Source: Fimousia sp036311565 (GTDB lineage: Bacteria; Bacillota; Clostridia; Lachnospirales; Lachnospiraceae). Taken from it: DNA of 25,633 nt. The stretch's first letter is position 1, and every line of letters starts with the position of its first letter. The position numbers and the translations under genes are program-made. This document shows, piece by piece, positions 16,246 to 23,657 of the stretch. The stretch lies in NCBI GenBank assembly GCA_036311565.1, contig JAXJPR010000007.1:1-25633 (forward strand), read 5' to 3'. Below the pieces are notes generated by a model that did not search any database, was not told the DNA's origin, and was given only the letters and a program-made list of their open reading frames with translations.

Positions 16246-16561
16246 CACTGATCTCCTCCATTGAATTTCGATATAATCGTTTAATTCTTTTTAACTCCAG
16301 TTGTAATACTTCCATTCCAAGCTCGGTAATCTGATAAATTTTACGCTTTTCTTCCACTCGTATAAAATAGATCAATCCGTCTTTTTCCATTTTTGATAAA
16401 CTGCCGTACATGGTACCGGGACTTAACCTGATCTCTCCATCTGTCATTTTCTCAACCATTCGTACAATTCCATATCCATGATTTGGTTTTTGTAAACATA
16501 ATAAGATATAAAACCCGGTTTCTGTCATAGGAACATAGACCTTTTTAATATGAGCATCCAA
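16223..16561 (-). CDS. PadR-family transcriptional regulator
   Basis: The 112-residue protein is a short PadR of the winged-helix type: 'TETGFYILLCLQKPNHGYGIVRMVE' (about 13-37), 'RLSPGTMYGSLSKMEKDGLI' as the recognition helix region, and the wing 'VEEKRKIYQITELG', followed by one C-terminal dimer helix. The start used is a TTG at 16561 with AGGAGG seven bases upstream; an ATG at 16528 is the alternative and would remove 11 residues. It is the first gene of a unit with DUF2812, the broken acetyltransferase and lacI-family genes. Two tandem PadR-like dyads sit in its promoter, so it should repress its own operon. Confidence 0.92.
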   Translation of the reverse strand: MDAHIKKVYVPMTETGFYILLCLQKPNHGYGIVRMVEKMTDGEIRLSPGTMYGSLSKMEKDGLIYFIRVEEKRKIYQITELGMEVLQLELKRIKRLYRNSMEEISDENETGN

Positions 16562-16590
16562 ACAACCACCTCCTACTTATCACTTCGATG

Positions 16591-16631
16591 TATCGCACTA
16601 CGATATACAAATAATATATCGCACTGCAATA
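16591..16631. promoter_or_regulatory. Two tandem PadR operators
   Basis: Near-palindromes TATCGCACTGCAATA (16617-16631) and TATCGCACTACGATA (16591-16605) share the core TATCGCACT, each with six of seven symmetric positions, and are spaced 26 bp centre to centre. The first fills the space between -35 and -10 and the second covers the likely start of transcription. The form matches PadR sites known from other Firmicutes. Confidence 0.8.
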
Positions 16632-16641
16632 CATTTGTCAA
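16613..16641 (-). promoter_or_regulatory. padR operon promoter
   Basis: TTGACA (16641-16636) and TATATT (16618-16613) with 17-base spacing on the minus strand, 52 bases before the TTG start of padR. It overlaps the upstream PadR operator, which explains tight repression. Confidence 0.85.
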
Positions 16642-16658
16642 GAATAATCAAACTAAAT

Positions 16659-16689
16659 AATGCAGGCCGTCTTTACAACTGCCTGCATT
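16659..16689 (-). terminator. Hairpin after tcdA, probable terminator
   Basis: Arms 16659-16667 and 16681-16689 (AATGCAGGC/GCCTGCATT) form a 9-bp GC-containing stem with a 13-base loop. On the minus strand it is followed by ATTATTTAGTTTG, a moderate U-rich tail. It lies 74 bases after the tcdA stop and just before the padR promoter. Confidence 0.6.
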
Positions 16690-16762
16690 TATCATTATTA
16701 CGTATTAAATTGGTATATTTTTAAGTTTTTTCTAAAACAAATGACTTTCTATGTTCTCCAAA

Positions 16763-17527
16763 TCACTCATTTGCATATCCTATAATATCTTTGATTACTT
16801 CACTTGCTATAATAAGACCTGCCACCGAAGGTACGAACGCATTAGATCCTGGTATATCCCTACGTTCAGTACATTTATGCTTTGCTCCAGGAGGACAAAT
16901 ACAATGGGACCTGCAGCTAATGGCCATATCCTCAATAGGGCGTACTGGCTTTTCTTTTGAATAAACTACTTTCAGATGTTCAATCTTTCTTTTTCTCAGT
17001 TCCCTGCGCATTACCTTCGCTAATGGACATACGGATGTCTCATAAATATCTGCCACTTCAAATCTTGCCGGGTCTAATTTATTGCCGGCTCCCATACTGC
17101 TGATGATTGGTACCCCCGCCTTTTGCGCTTCCTGCACCAACTGGATTTTTGCAGTCACCGTATCCACTGCATCTATGACATAAGAATACTGAGTAAAATC
17201 AAATTCATCTTTTGTTTCCGGAAGAAAAAAACACTTATGTGTATTTACAATGGCATCTGGCTGAATTTCTAAAATTCTTTCTTTCATTGCATCTACTTTA
17301 TATTTACCAACTGTTTTTCTGGTTGCAATAATCTGACGATTAAGGTTCGTCAGACATACTTTATCATCGTCGATCAAATCAATGGTGCCTACTCCACTTC
17401 GTACTAAGGCCTCCACTGCATATCCGCCAACACCGCCTATGCCAAATACAGCAACTCTTGATTTTTCTAACACCTGCATGGCTTTCTTACCCAGTAATAA
17501 TTCCGTTCTTGAAAATTGATTCAACAT
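16763..17527 (-). CDS. tcdA: tRNA threonylcarbamoyladenosine dehydratase (ThiF/E1-like)
   Basis: The 254-residue protein has the E1-like adenylating fold: 'GIGGVGG' nucleotide loop at 29-35, 'DLIDDDKVCLTNLNRQ' near 50-65, 'DAVDTVTAKIQL', and the TcdA-type C-terminal part 'AISCRSHCICPPGAKHKCTERRDIPGSNAFVPSVAG'. TcdA uses ATP to turn N6-threonylcarbamoyladenosine at position 37 of ANN-decoding tRNAs into its cyclic form in the cytoplasm. Length matches the family. ATG 17527 has AAGGA nine bases upstream. It follows the rhodanese-TtcA-like gene by 49 bases, joining two tRNA-modification genes in one unit. In enterobacteria TcdA works with the CsdA-CsdE sulfur system, so the sulfur context here is noteworthy. 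Confidence 0.93.
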   Translation of the reverse strand: MLNQFSRTELLLGKKAMQVLEKSRVAVFGIGGVGGYAVEALVRSGVGTIDLIDDDKVCLTNLNRQIIATRKTVGKYKVDAMKERILEIQPDAIVNTHKCFFLPETKDEFDFTQYSYVIDAVDTVTAKIQLVQEAQKAGVPIISSMGAGNKLDPARFEVADIYETSVCPLAKVMRRELRKRKIEHLKVVYSKEKPVRPIEDMAISCRSHCICPPGAKHKCTERRDIPGSNAFVPSVAGLIIASEVIKDIIGYANE

Positions 17528-17576
17528 ATTTCTTAATCCTTCTCTAAAAATTTTTTATAATATTATGTTAAAGACC

Positions 17577-18743
17577 TCATTTTTTCTGTATATCTCCAAT
17601 AACGTCATAATCATCGAGAAAATGGTAATTCTTGTTATCTTTATGATATCCAATGACCTTCCTAAGATTAATGTTCTGAACGCTTGTAAAAATATTTGAA
17701 TCAATCACATCACTTGTTTTACGAAGCTGCGCAATCAATTCTTTCATTTCATCTCTTTTTGAACCTCTTCCACCGCCACAACTTGTACAATTTTCTGTAA
17801 ATCGGCACGCACACTGAATGAATTGAAGTTTATTATAATCTCTCCATGCTTTGATATCTGCTTCCCTAATCAAATACAGAGGTCTAATCAGTTCCATGCC
17901 TTCAAAATGAATACTGTGCAGTTTTGGCATCATAGTTTCTACTTTTCCACTATAAAACATTCCCATCAGAATCGTTTCAATCACATCATCAAAATGATGC
18001 CCAAGTGCTATTTTATTACATCCTAAACGCTTCGCCTGCGAATATAGATATCCTCTTCTCATACGTGCACATAAATAACATGGATTTTTGTCAACTTCTG
18101 CGACAATATTAAAAATATCACTCTCAAACACTGTTAGAGGAATGCCAAGGATCTTTGCATTATCCTCAATAATTTTCCAGTTATCTTTATTGTAACCTGG
18201 ATTCATGACCAAAAATACCAGTTCAAAGGATACCTTTCCATGTCTTTTTAGTTCCTGAAATAATTTTGCCATCAACATAGAATCTTTTCCACCGGATATG
18301 CAGACAGCAATCTTATCTCCTTCCTGAACTAACTGATATTCCTGCACAGCTTTCGTAAATTTTCTCCATATGGGTTTTCGGAATTTTTTAATCAGGCTTC
18401 GCTCAATATCCTTCTTTTTTTCTTCGATATCTGACTCTTTTTGAATCATCTGATTTAACTGCATCCGTAAAAATGCCCGATATCCACCAACTATATTAGC
18501 TGCATCATAACCAGCTTCCTTTAGCTGTTCCACGATTTTCTTACTTTTTTCCCCTGTATGGCATAAAACATAGACCGGCTTTGTTTTATCCAGATCCGGG
18601 AGACCTTCCTCAAATTCCTCTATCGGAATATTTACTGCATAAGGAATCGTATTTCTCTTATAATGCTCATGGCTTCGTATATCAATGATTGTCACTGCCA
18701 TGGGATCTAGTTTTTCTATTTCTTCTATTGTTATACACTTCAT
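17577..18743 (-). CDS. Rhodanese domain fused to TtcA-like tRNA thiolation ATPase
   Basis: The 388-residue protein joins an N-terminal rhodanese domain (about 1-95; active Cys61 in 'VLCHTGEKS') through a charged helical linker to a TtcA/TtuA-type PP-loop ATPase. The ATPase part has 'SGGKDS' at 150-155, 'CYLC' at 222-225 (Cys222, Cys225), 'ALGHHFDDVIET' and a Cys cluster 'CACRFTENCTSCGGG' (Cys311, 313, 319, 322) suited to an Fe-S cluster. Related enzymes adenylate a tRNA base and insert sulfur. The rhodanese domain could bring sulfur as a persulfide. A GTG start at 18770 would add nine residues but overlaps no ribosome binding site; the ATG at 18743 is preceded by a weak AAGAAAG, so the start is uncertain. 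It follows nadA closely. The target base (for example C32) is not readable. Confidence 0.87.
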   Translation of the reverse strand: MKCITIEEIEKLDPMAVTIIDIRSHEHYKRNTIPYAVNIPIEEFEEGLPDLDKTKPVYVLCHTGEKSKKIVEQLKEAGYDAANIVGGYRAFLRMQLNQMIQKESDIEEKKKDIERSLIKKFRKPIWRKFTKAVQEYQLVQEGDKIAVCISGGKDSMLMAKLFQELKRHGKVSFELVFLVMNPGYNKDNWKIIEDNAKILGIPLTVFESDIFNIVAEVDKNPCYLCARMRRGYLYSQAKRLGCNKIALGHHFDDVIETILMGMFYSGKVETMMPKLHSIHFEGMELIRPLYLIREADIKAWRDYNKLQFIQCACRFTENCTSCGGGRGSKRDEMKELIAQLRKTSDVIDSNIFTSVQNINLRKVIGYHKDNKNYHFLDDYDVIGDIQKK

Positions 18744-18774
18744 ATCATAATCTTTCTTTTCTACAGACACTTTT

Positions 18775-19686
18775 TTATTTTGCCAGTTCCAACATCTTTT
18801 GCAGCGGACGTTCGGCTTTTTGTCTCATGTCCTCTTCTAATTCTACTTCTGGATAAAGGTTCTCCAATGCATCTTTAACACTTTCCAGTTTAATTCGTTT
18901 CATATTTGGACAAAATTGACGATGTCCCACGGAATAAAACTTCTTTTCCGGATTTTTCATATGTAACTCATAGAAAATTCCCATTTCTGTACAAATGATA
19001 AATTCCAGATTTTCAGAATTTGTTGCATAATCAATGATCTGAGAAGTGCTGCCCACAAAATCTGCCACTTCTAGTACATCTTCTGTACATTCAGGATGTG
19101 CAAGCACCAATGCTTCTGGTTTTGCTTGTTTTGCTTTTAATACTTCTTCCCTGTGAATGCTTTTATGTACATGACAAAATCCATCATTAAAAATAAAGTT
19201 CTTATCTGGTAATTGTTTTGCTACATAGCGTCCCAGATTATTATCCGGAATGAAAAAGATGTTTTTATTTGGAAGCTTTTCTACGATTTTTATGGCATTT
19301 GAGGAAGTTACACAAACATCAGATTCTGCTTTTATTTCTGCAGTAGAATTTACATAACACACTACTGCAACATCCGGATATAACTTACGAACTTCCCGGA
19401 TTCTATCTAGATCTATCATATGAGCCATAGGACAATCTGCATATTGATCGGCCATGATTACTTTTTTCTTTGGATTTAAGATCTTGGCACTTTCTCCCAT
19501 AAAGGATACACCGCAGAAAATAATAACATTTGCAGGGATTTGGGTAGCCTTCTTTGCCAAAAAATAAGAATCACCCACAAAATCTGCAATTTCCTGCACT
19601 TCTCCATCGACATAATAATGAGCAAGAATCACTGCATCCTTTTCTTTTTTCAATTGTTCAATCTGCTTTTTTAGTTTTTCGTTCAT
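18775..19686 (-). CDS. nadA: Quinolinate synthase A
   Basis: The 303-residue protein is a full-length NadA. It condenses iminoaspartate with dihydroxyacetone phosphate to quinolinate in de novo NAD synthesis, using a [4Fe-4S] cluster. The three cluster ligands are visible as Cys85 ('ADQYADCPMAHM'), Cys171 ('NDGFCHVHKSI') and Cys259 ('GHRQFCPNMKRI'); 'AHYYVDGEVQEIADFVGDS' near 22-40 and the 'HPEC' at 197-200 are also typical. The start is ATG 19686, seven bases after a GGAG that lies within the last codons of the upstream gene; a TTG two codons earlier is ignored. nadB and nadC, its usual partners, are not in the window, so nadA is separated from them here. Its Fe-S cluster links it functionally to sulfur supply by neighbours. 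Confidence 0.95.
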   Translation of the reverse strand: MNEKLKKQIEQLKKEKDAVILAHYYVDGEVQEIADFVGDSYFLAKKATQIPANVIIFCGVSFMGESAKILNPKKKVIMADQYADCPMAHMIDLDRIREVRKLYPDVAVVCYVNSTAEIKAESDVCVTSSNAIKIVEKLPNKNIFFIPDNNLGRYVAKQLPDKNFIFNDGFCHVHKSIHREEVLKAKQAKPEALVLAHPECTEDVLEVADFVGSTSQIIDYATNSENLEFIICTEMGIFYELHMKNPEKKFYSVGHRQFCPNMKRIKLESVKDALENLYPEVELEEDMRQKAERPLQKMLELAK

Positions 19687-19688
19687 TT

Positions 19689-20894
19689 TCAATCTCCATT
19701 CATTTTTAAACCGCTTTTTTCAAGTGCCTGTCTAAGGTCTTCAATAATGTCCTCTACATCTTCGATTCCTACAGAAAATCGGAAAAATCCATTGGAAAAT
19801 TCATCCGGATACAGATATTGCCGTTCGTCATCTTCGCCTAAAAATACAATCAGACTTTCATCATGTCCAAGGGATACTGCAGATGTAATAACATTTAAAT
19901 AACTTACAAACCGATTATGGGTATCATGATCTGCTTTTAGTCCAAAAGAAAGTACGCCTCCAAATCCTGGTGCCATCTGCTTTACAGCAATTTCATGTCC
20001 TTTGTGACTTTCTAATCCAGGATAAGCCACAAAACTAACACATTCCTGCTTTTCCAGCCATTTTGCTACCGCAAGTGCATTTTCATTATGCTGTTTCATT
20101 CTAAGAGGCAGTGTCACAGAACCTCGCATGATCAGCCATGCATTGAATGGACTGATCGTTCCTCCCAAGTTTACCTGAGACTGGGAACGAATAATATCAA
20201 GATATTTTTTCTTTCCTGTAATTGCACCGCCCATAGCATCTCCGTGTCCATTAATATACTTTGTCAGGCTTTCCACTGCAAAATCCGCACCCAGTTCAAT
20301 CGGACGTTGGTTAAATGGTGAGGCAAAGGTATTATCCACAGATAATAAAGCACCATTTTCATGGGCAATTTTTGCAATTGACTGGATATCAGATATGGTC
20401 AGTGTCGGGTTACCTGGCGTTTCTATATGAATCAGCTTTGTGTTAGGCCGAATCGCTTTTTTCACATTCTCTACATCAGAAGTATCTACAAGACTTGTTT
20501 CTACGCCAAATTTATGATTTAGCAATTCATGAAGAAGACGATATACTGCAATATACGTCACGCTGGAAAAGATTACATGATCACCTTTTTCTAATAACGC
20601 AAAAAACAGGCCTGACAAAGCTGCCACACCAGATGCCAGCACAATACAATCCTCTCCACCTTCTAAGCTGGCTATTTTTTCCTGTAGATATTGTTGATTA
20701 GAACCACCATTTCTTGTATATAGATTTCCTCCTGCACTGCTCCAGTTCAAATCTGTTGGATCATAGGGAAGCTCATAGCTATTTGCCATGGTAATGGGCC
20801 TCTTAATTGCTCCAGTTTCTCCATCGATATCATTTCCTGTATGCACGGCTCTTGTCTGAAATCCATATTCACTTCCAAATGTATGTTTCTTCAT
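19689..20894 (-). CDS. Cys/Met-metabolism PLP-dependent enzyme (cystathionine gamma-synthase/lyase family)
   Basis: The 401-residue protein belongs to the MetB/MetC/methionine gamma-lyase family: PLP-contacting 'YTRNGGSN' (Tyr59, Arg61), 'LASGVAALSGLFFAL' near 86-100, Asp187 in 'LLSVDNTFASPF', and the Schiff-base Lys212 in 'AVESLTKYINGHGDA'. Such enzymes make or cleave cystathionine, or release H2S from cysteine or homocysteine, so sequence alone does not fix which reaction. It opens a unit with nadA, the rhodanese-TtcA-like gene and tcdA, all of which use sulfur or Fe-S chemistry, so release or handling of sulfur is a reasonable guess. It has a consensus promoter and a hairpin leader. The ATG at 20894 is preceded by AAGGAG. 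Gap to nadA is two bases. Confidence 0.9.
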   Translation of the reverse strand: MKKHTFGSEYGFQTRAVHTGNDIDGETGAIKRPITMANSYELPYDPTDLNWSSAGGNLYTRNGGSNQQYLQEKIASLEGGEDCIVLASGVAALSGLFFALLEKGDHVIFSSVTYIAVYRLLHELLNHKFGVETSLVDTSDVENVKKAIRPNTKLIHIETPGNPTLTISDIQSIAKIAHENGALLSVDNTFASPFNQRPIELGADFAVESLTKYINGHGDAMGGAITGKKKYLDIIRSQSQVNLGGTISPFNAWLIMRGSVTLPLRMKQHNENALAVAKWLEKQECVSFVAYPGLESHKGHEIAVKQMAPGFGGVLSFGLKADHDTHNRFVSYLNVITSAVSLGHDESLIVFLGEDDERQYLYPDEFSNGFFRFSVGIEDVEDIIEDLRQALEKSGLKMNGD

Positions 20895-20923
20895 AATTTC
20901 TCCTTTTTCATTTTTAATATGAT

Positions 20924-20966
20924 GAAATCAGGGATGCAACCCATTCCTTACAACATCCCTGATTTC
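20924..20966 (-). promoter_or_regulatory. 13-bp hairpin in the leader of the PLP-enzyme operon
   Basis: Arms 20924-20936 and 20954-20966 (GAAATCAGGGATG and reverse complement) pair perfectly around a 17-base loop. It lies within the transcript made from the promoter at 21007-21034, about 30 bases before the ATG. There is no U-run after it on the minus strand, so it is not a plain terminator. It may affect mRNA stability or translation or be an operator; I recognise no known riboswitch class. Confidence 0.55.
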
Positions 20967-21006
20967 GTAGATCATTTGTTTATATTATCCCTACCATTTT
21001 AATAGG

Positions 21007-21034
21007 ATTATAGCATATAAAATTCTTCTGTCAA
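21007..21034 (-). promoter_or_regulatory. Near-perfect promoter of the PLP-enzyme/nadA/ttcA-like/tcdA operon
   Basis: TTGACA (21034-21029) and TATAAT (21012-21007) are both consensus on the minus strand, 16 bases apart, and a TG sits one base before the -10 (extended -10). It implies strong, constitutive-type expression unless controlled downstream by the hairpin leader. The start codon is about 110 bases further on. Confidence 0.88.
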
Positions 21035-21112
21035 TATATTCCGTCTTTTTTCTTGTACTTTTTCCAAAACACCTCCTATTCTTATGTGTTAACAGTAGGT
21101 AACTTCCAAATC

Positions 21113-22240
21113 TTATTGTGTCAAAAGCTCCGCCACAAGAGCTGCACCCTTTTTCAATTCTTCTATAAGCGCATACTCTTTCGTAGAATGCACCTGATAC
21201 ATTCCGCAAGAAAGAACAATACCATTAATATTATTTTTCACAAAATTGTTGTTATCACTTCCCCCAAATGTACTTGTTAATTCAGGCTCTATTCCAAGAT
21301 TTCTACAACTTTTCTGAAATCTTTTCACCGTTTGATTGCTATCTTCTATTTTATAGGCAGTTACATCTACCCGATCAGAAAACTCACAAACTGCTCCTTC
21401 CTTATGTGCCTCCTGAAGAAAGATTTCTTTGGCTTCTTCGATACATTTTAAGGCCTTCTCATGATGATAACTCCGCACTTCTCCAGTACATGTGCAAATT
21501 TCTGGTACAATATTTAACGCCTTACCACCTGAAATCGTACCAATATTAAAGGTTGTCTCTTCATCGAACCTTCCCTGCCTGATTTTAGCAATTGCATTGC
21601 TCATGATGGAAATAGCATGAATTCCTCTTTCCGGTTCAAAACCTGCATGGGCGGCTCTTCCATGTATCTCAACTTTAAAAGAAATAATAGACGGAGCCTT
21701 TAAAGCAGCTGTTCCTATAGGACCGCTCATATCTAGTACATAAGCTTCCTTCGCCTTTATTTTTTTAAAATCGAACACATCGGTACCCTTTACATAGGCC
21801 TCTTCTCCGATTGGAAACAAAATTTCTATATCTCTATGGTCCAATCCCATTTCCTGTACACATCGGATTCCCTCCAAAATTTCAACAACTCCAGAAAGGT
21901 CATCTGCTCCAAGAACTGTATCATCACTTGAAGTAATCTTCCCATCCTCATGAAAAACGGCTTGTTTCCCCAGTCCAGGTTCTACCGTATCCATATGAGC
22001 AGATAGCAAAATCGGCGGTCCTGGCAGAGTTCCTTTTAAGAATCCATATAGATTTCCTGCATTCCCCCCATAATAGGCTCCTGCTAAATCTTCTGTCACC
22101 TGGAACTTTAAATCTTTTAACTTTTTCGTAAGACGATCTGCCATCTTCCGTTCAGAAAATGTAACCGAATCAATCCTAACAAGTTCCGAAAATTCTTCTT
22201 TTATTCTTTCTATATTAATAACCTCTATTTTATTCTCCAT
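21113..22240 (-). CDS. M20-family metallopeptidase, tripeptidase T-like
   Basis: The 375-residue protein shows the dinuclear zinc pattern of the M20 family: His82 and Asp84 in 'LLSAHMDTVEPG', the bridging Asp113 in 'VLGADDLSG', Glu146-Glu147 in 'PIGEEAYVKG', Asp170 in 'YVLDMSGP' and His351 near the end ('MYQVHSTKEYA'). A dimerisation 'lid' domain spans about 185-290 ('AHAGFEPERGIHAI'). It resembles PepT-like aminotripeptidases that trim small peptides in the cytoplasm. ATG 22240 follows AAGGA by six bases. The C39-like protein gene ends 63 bases upstream, so they may share a transcript, although no functional link is proven. Confidence 0.9.
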   Translation of the reverse strand: MENKIEVINIERIKEEFSELVRIDSVTFSERKMADRLTKKLKDLKFQVTEDLAGAYYGGNAGNLYGFLKGTLPGPPILLSAHMDTVEPGLGKQAVFHEDGKITSSDDTVLGADDLSGVVEILEGIRCVQEMGLDHRDIEILFPIGEEAYVKGTDVFDFKKIKAKEAYVLDMSGPIGTAALKAPSIISFKVEIHGRAAHAGFEPERGIHAISIMSNAIAKIRQGRFDEETTFNIGTISGGKALNIVPEICTCTGEVRSYHHEKALKCIEEAKEIFLQEAHKEGAVCEFSDRVDVTAYKIEDSNQTVKRFQKSCRNLGIEPELTSTFGGSDNNNFVKNNINGIVLSCGMYQVHSTKEYALIEELKKGAALVAELLTQ

Positions 22241-22303
22241 GCCATTTCCTTCTTCCTATTATTATTAATTGGTGCTATTTTCTTATATTTAAAATTACTC
22301 CAA

Positions 22304-22924
22304 TTAAATAAAATATTCGATTGTCTCTTCAGCTGTCTTTTTCGTATTTTCATTATATATAATGACGGCTTCTCTGTTTTCTTCCGGCCCCAATGCATAT
22401 AACTCTGTGGATTCTCTATTAAAACATGATTCTTCTACAATCCTGTTATACCAAAATGGCTGATCATACACTTGAATAATTCCTTCTTCTTCAAAGGGTT
22501 CCTCAACATAATAGGGATCAAACATCAATATCTTATTTTCTTTTATTCCTGACAATAAAACATAATGAGCACAATCGAAAAATACTCGAACAACAACTGC
22601 TCCACCCCGGCGCAGAGCATCATTTATTGGGCTTTCTTCTCCTAACCAGACACTCTCTCCTGATAAATGACTGCTGGAAACCGGCAATTGTCCACTCTTG
22701 CCAAACCCATTCAACCAGTTGCTAAGAAACATCATAGCTGCGCTGGACGTACCGCTTTTTCCCATAATTCCTTCACCATTATAACAATCCAGGCAATATA
22801 GCATAATATTTCGAATCACCACTGGTGAAATTTCTTCTCTTTCAAAAAGAAAACTAATGGCATCTAACATTGCGGTTGGTCCGCAATCATATTCGGATAA
22901 TTGATAATGAAGTGGATTTTTCAT
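22304..22924 (-). CDS. C39-like papain-fold protein
   Basis: The 206-residue cytoplasmic protein has a C39-type cysteine peptidase layout: Cys14 in 'LSEYDCGPTAMLDAI', His120 in 'VRVFFDCAHYVLLSG' and Asp136 in 'KILMFDPYYVEEPF' would make a Cys-His-Asp triad. It has no ABC-transporter part, so it is not a bacteriocin exporter, and no signal peptide. Similar stand-alone proteins are common in Lachnospiraceae, but I know of no proven substrate. ATG 22924 follows AGGAGG by seven bases, and a consensus promoter lies upstream. The M20 peptidase gene follows. It could cleave peptides or act as an amidase-type or acyltransferase (BtrH-like) enzyme; the fold is well supported, the reaction is not. Confidence 0.75.
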   Translation of the reverse strand: MKNPLHYQLSEYDCGPTAMLDAISFLFEREEISPVVIRNIMLYCLDCYNGEGIMGKSGTSSAAMMFLSNWLNGFGKSGQLPVSSSHLSGESVWLGEESPINDALRRGGAVVVRVFFDCAHYVLLSGIKENKILMFDPYYVEEPFEEEGIIQVYDQPFWYNRIVEESCFNRESTELYALGPEENREAVIIYNENTKKTAEETIEYFI

Positions 22925-22982
22925 AATGTGCCCTCCTGATTTACATAAGTCTTTTTCCTACTGTTCAAATAGGTTTTATTAA

Positions 22983-23011
22983 ATTGTATTCCTACTTTTC
23001 CTATATGTCAA
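22983..23011 (-). promoter_or_regulatory. Promoter of the C39-like/M20 unit
   Basis: TTGACA (23011-23006) and TACAAT (22988-22983) with 17-base spacing on the minus strand, followed by a 58-base leader to the ATG at 22924. It begins about 35 bases after the pdxT terminator. Confidence 0.85.
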
Positions 23012-23045
23012 CTATTTTTTAATAAGACAAATTGTTTTCCAAATA

Positions 23046-23073
23046 TAAAAAACAGGGGACACCATGTCCCCTG
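23046..23073 (-). terminator. Intrinsic terminator after pdxST
   Basis: CAGGGGACA (23053-23061) and TGTCCCCTG (23065-23073) form a 9-bp GC-rich stem with a 3-base loop, followed on the minus strand by six T. It starts eight bases after the pdxT stop. Confidence 0.95.
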
Positions 23074-23080
23074 CATATCA

Positions 23081-23656
23081 CTATCTTAATATCGATGACT
23101 CAATCATGTTCAAAAAATATCGATGTACTTCTAAGTTTCCAGTAACTTCTGGATGAAATGCAGTCACCAATTGATTGTCCTGTCTTGCAGCAACTATTTT
23201 TCCATTTACCTTGGCCAGTATTTCTGTATCATCATATACCTTTTCTATATAAGGTGCCCTGATAAATGACATAGGGATCTTCCCAATTCCTTTAAACTCT
23301 TCTTCAGTACAAAAACTTCCAAGCTGTCTTCCATAAGCATTTCTCTTCACCTGAATACTCATAGTCCCCAGATGCGCTTTATTATTTTCTATCTCTTTGG
23401 CCAGAAGTATCAGCCCTGCACAGGTTCCAAATACCGGCATACCAGATTGAATCTTTTTTTTAATTGTTTCGAACATATCTAATTCATGAAGCAGCTTCCC
23501 CATAACAGTACTTTCACCTCCTGGGAAGATCAATGCATCAAATGAACGTTCCAAATCTTTTTTTTGACGAATTTCAAAATGTTGTGCACCCAACTGATCC
23601 AGCATATATCCGTGCTCTGCAAATGCTCCCTGTAAAGCTAAAATTCCTACTATCAC
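23081..23656 (-). CDS. pdxT: Pyridoxal 5'-phosphate synthase glutaminase subunit
   Basis: The 191-residue protein is a class I glutamine amidotransferase with oxyanion/loop motif 'PGGEST' (46-50) and catalytic Cys79 ('FGTCAGLILLA'), His168 and Glu170 ('AFHPEVTGN'). It hydrolyses glutamine and channels ammonia to PdxS for vitamin B6 synthesis. The start is GTG at 23656, eight bases after a GAGG that lies in the last codons of pdxS, giving strict coupling. Length is normal and no lesion is seen. Confidence 0.97.
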   Translation of the reverse strand: MIVGILALQGAFAEHGYMLDQLGAQHFEIRQKKDLERSFDALIFPGGESTVMGKLLHELDMFETIKKKIQSGMPVFGTCAGLILLAKEIENNKAHLGTMSIQVKRNAYGRQLGSFCTEEEFKGIGKIPMSFIRAPYIEKVYDDTEILAKVNGKIVAARQDNQLVTAFHPEVTGNLEVHRYFLNMIESSILR

Positions 23657-23657
23657 T

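Noticed and set aside
16561..16762. A tRNA or small RNA gene in the padR-tcdA gap
   Set aside because: The gap is explained by the padR promoter, two operators and a terminator hairpin; no cloverleaf or TTCRA-type arm is visible.
20895..21006. A T-box, SAM or other known riboswitch in the leader of the PLP-enzyme operon
   Set aside because: Only one simple hairpin is present. I see no T-box sequence, no SAM-type junction and no terminator/antiterminator pair.
21008..21067. A 19-codon ORF starting with TTG behind a perfect AGGAGG
   Set aside because: It runs straight through the consensus -35 and -10 of the downstream operon, is very short, starts with TTG and resembles no known peptide. The AGGAGG may be chance or the remnant of a lost gene.
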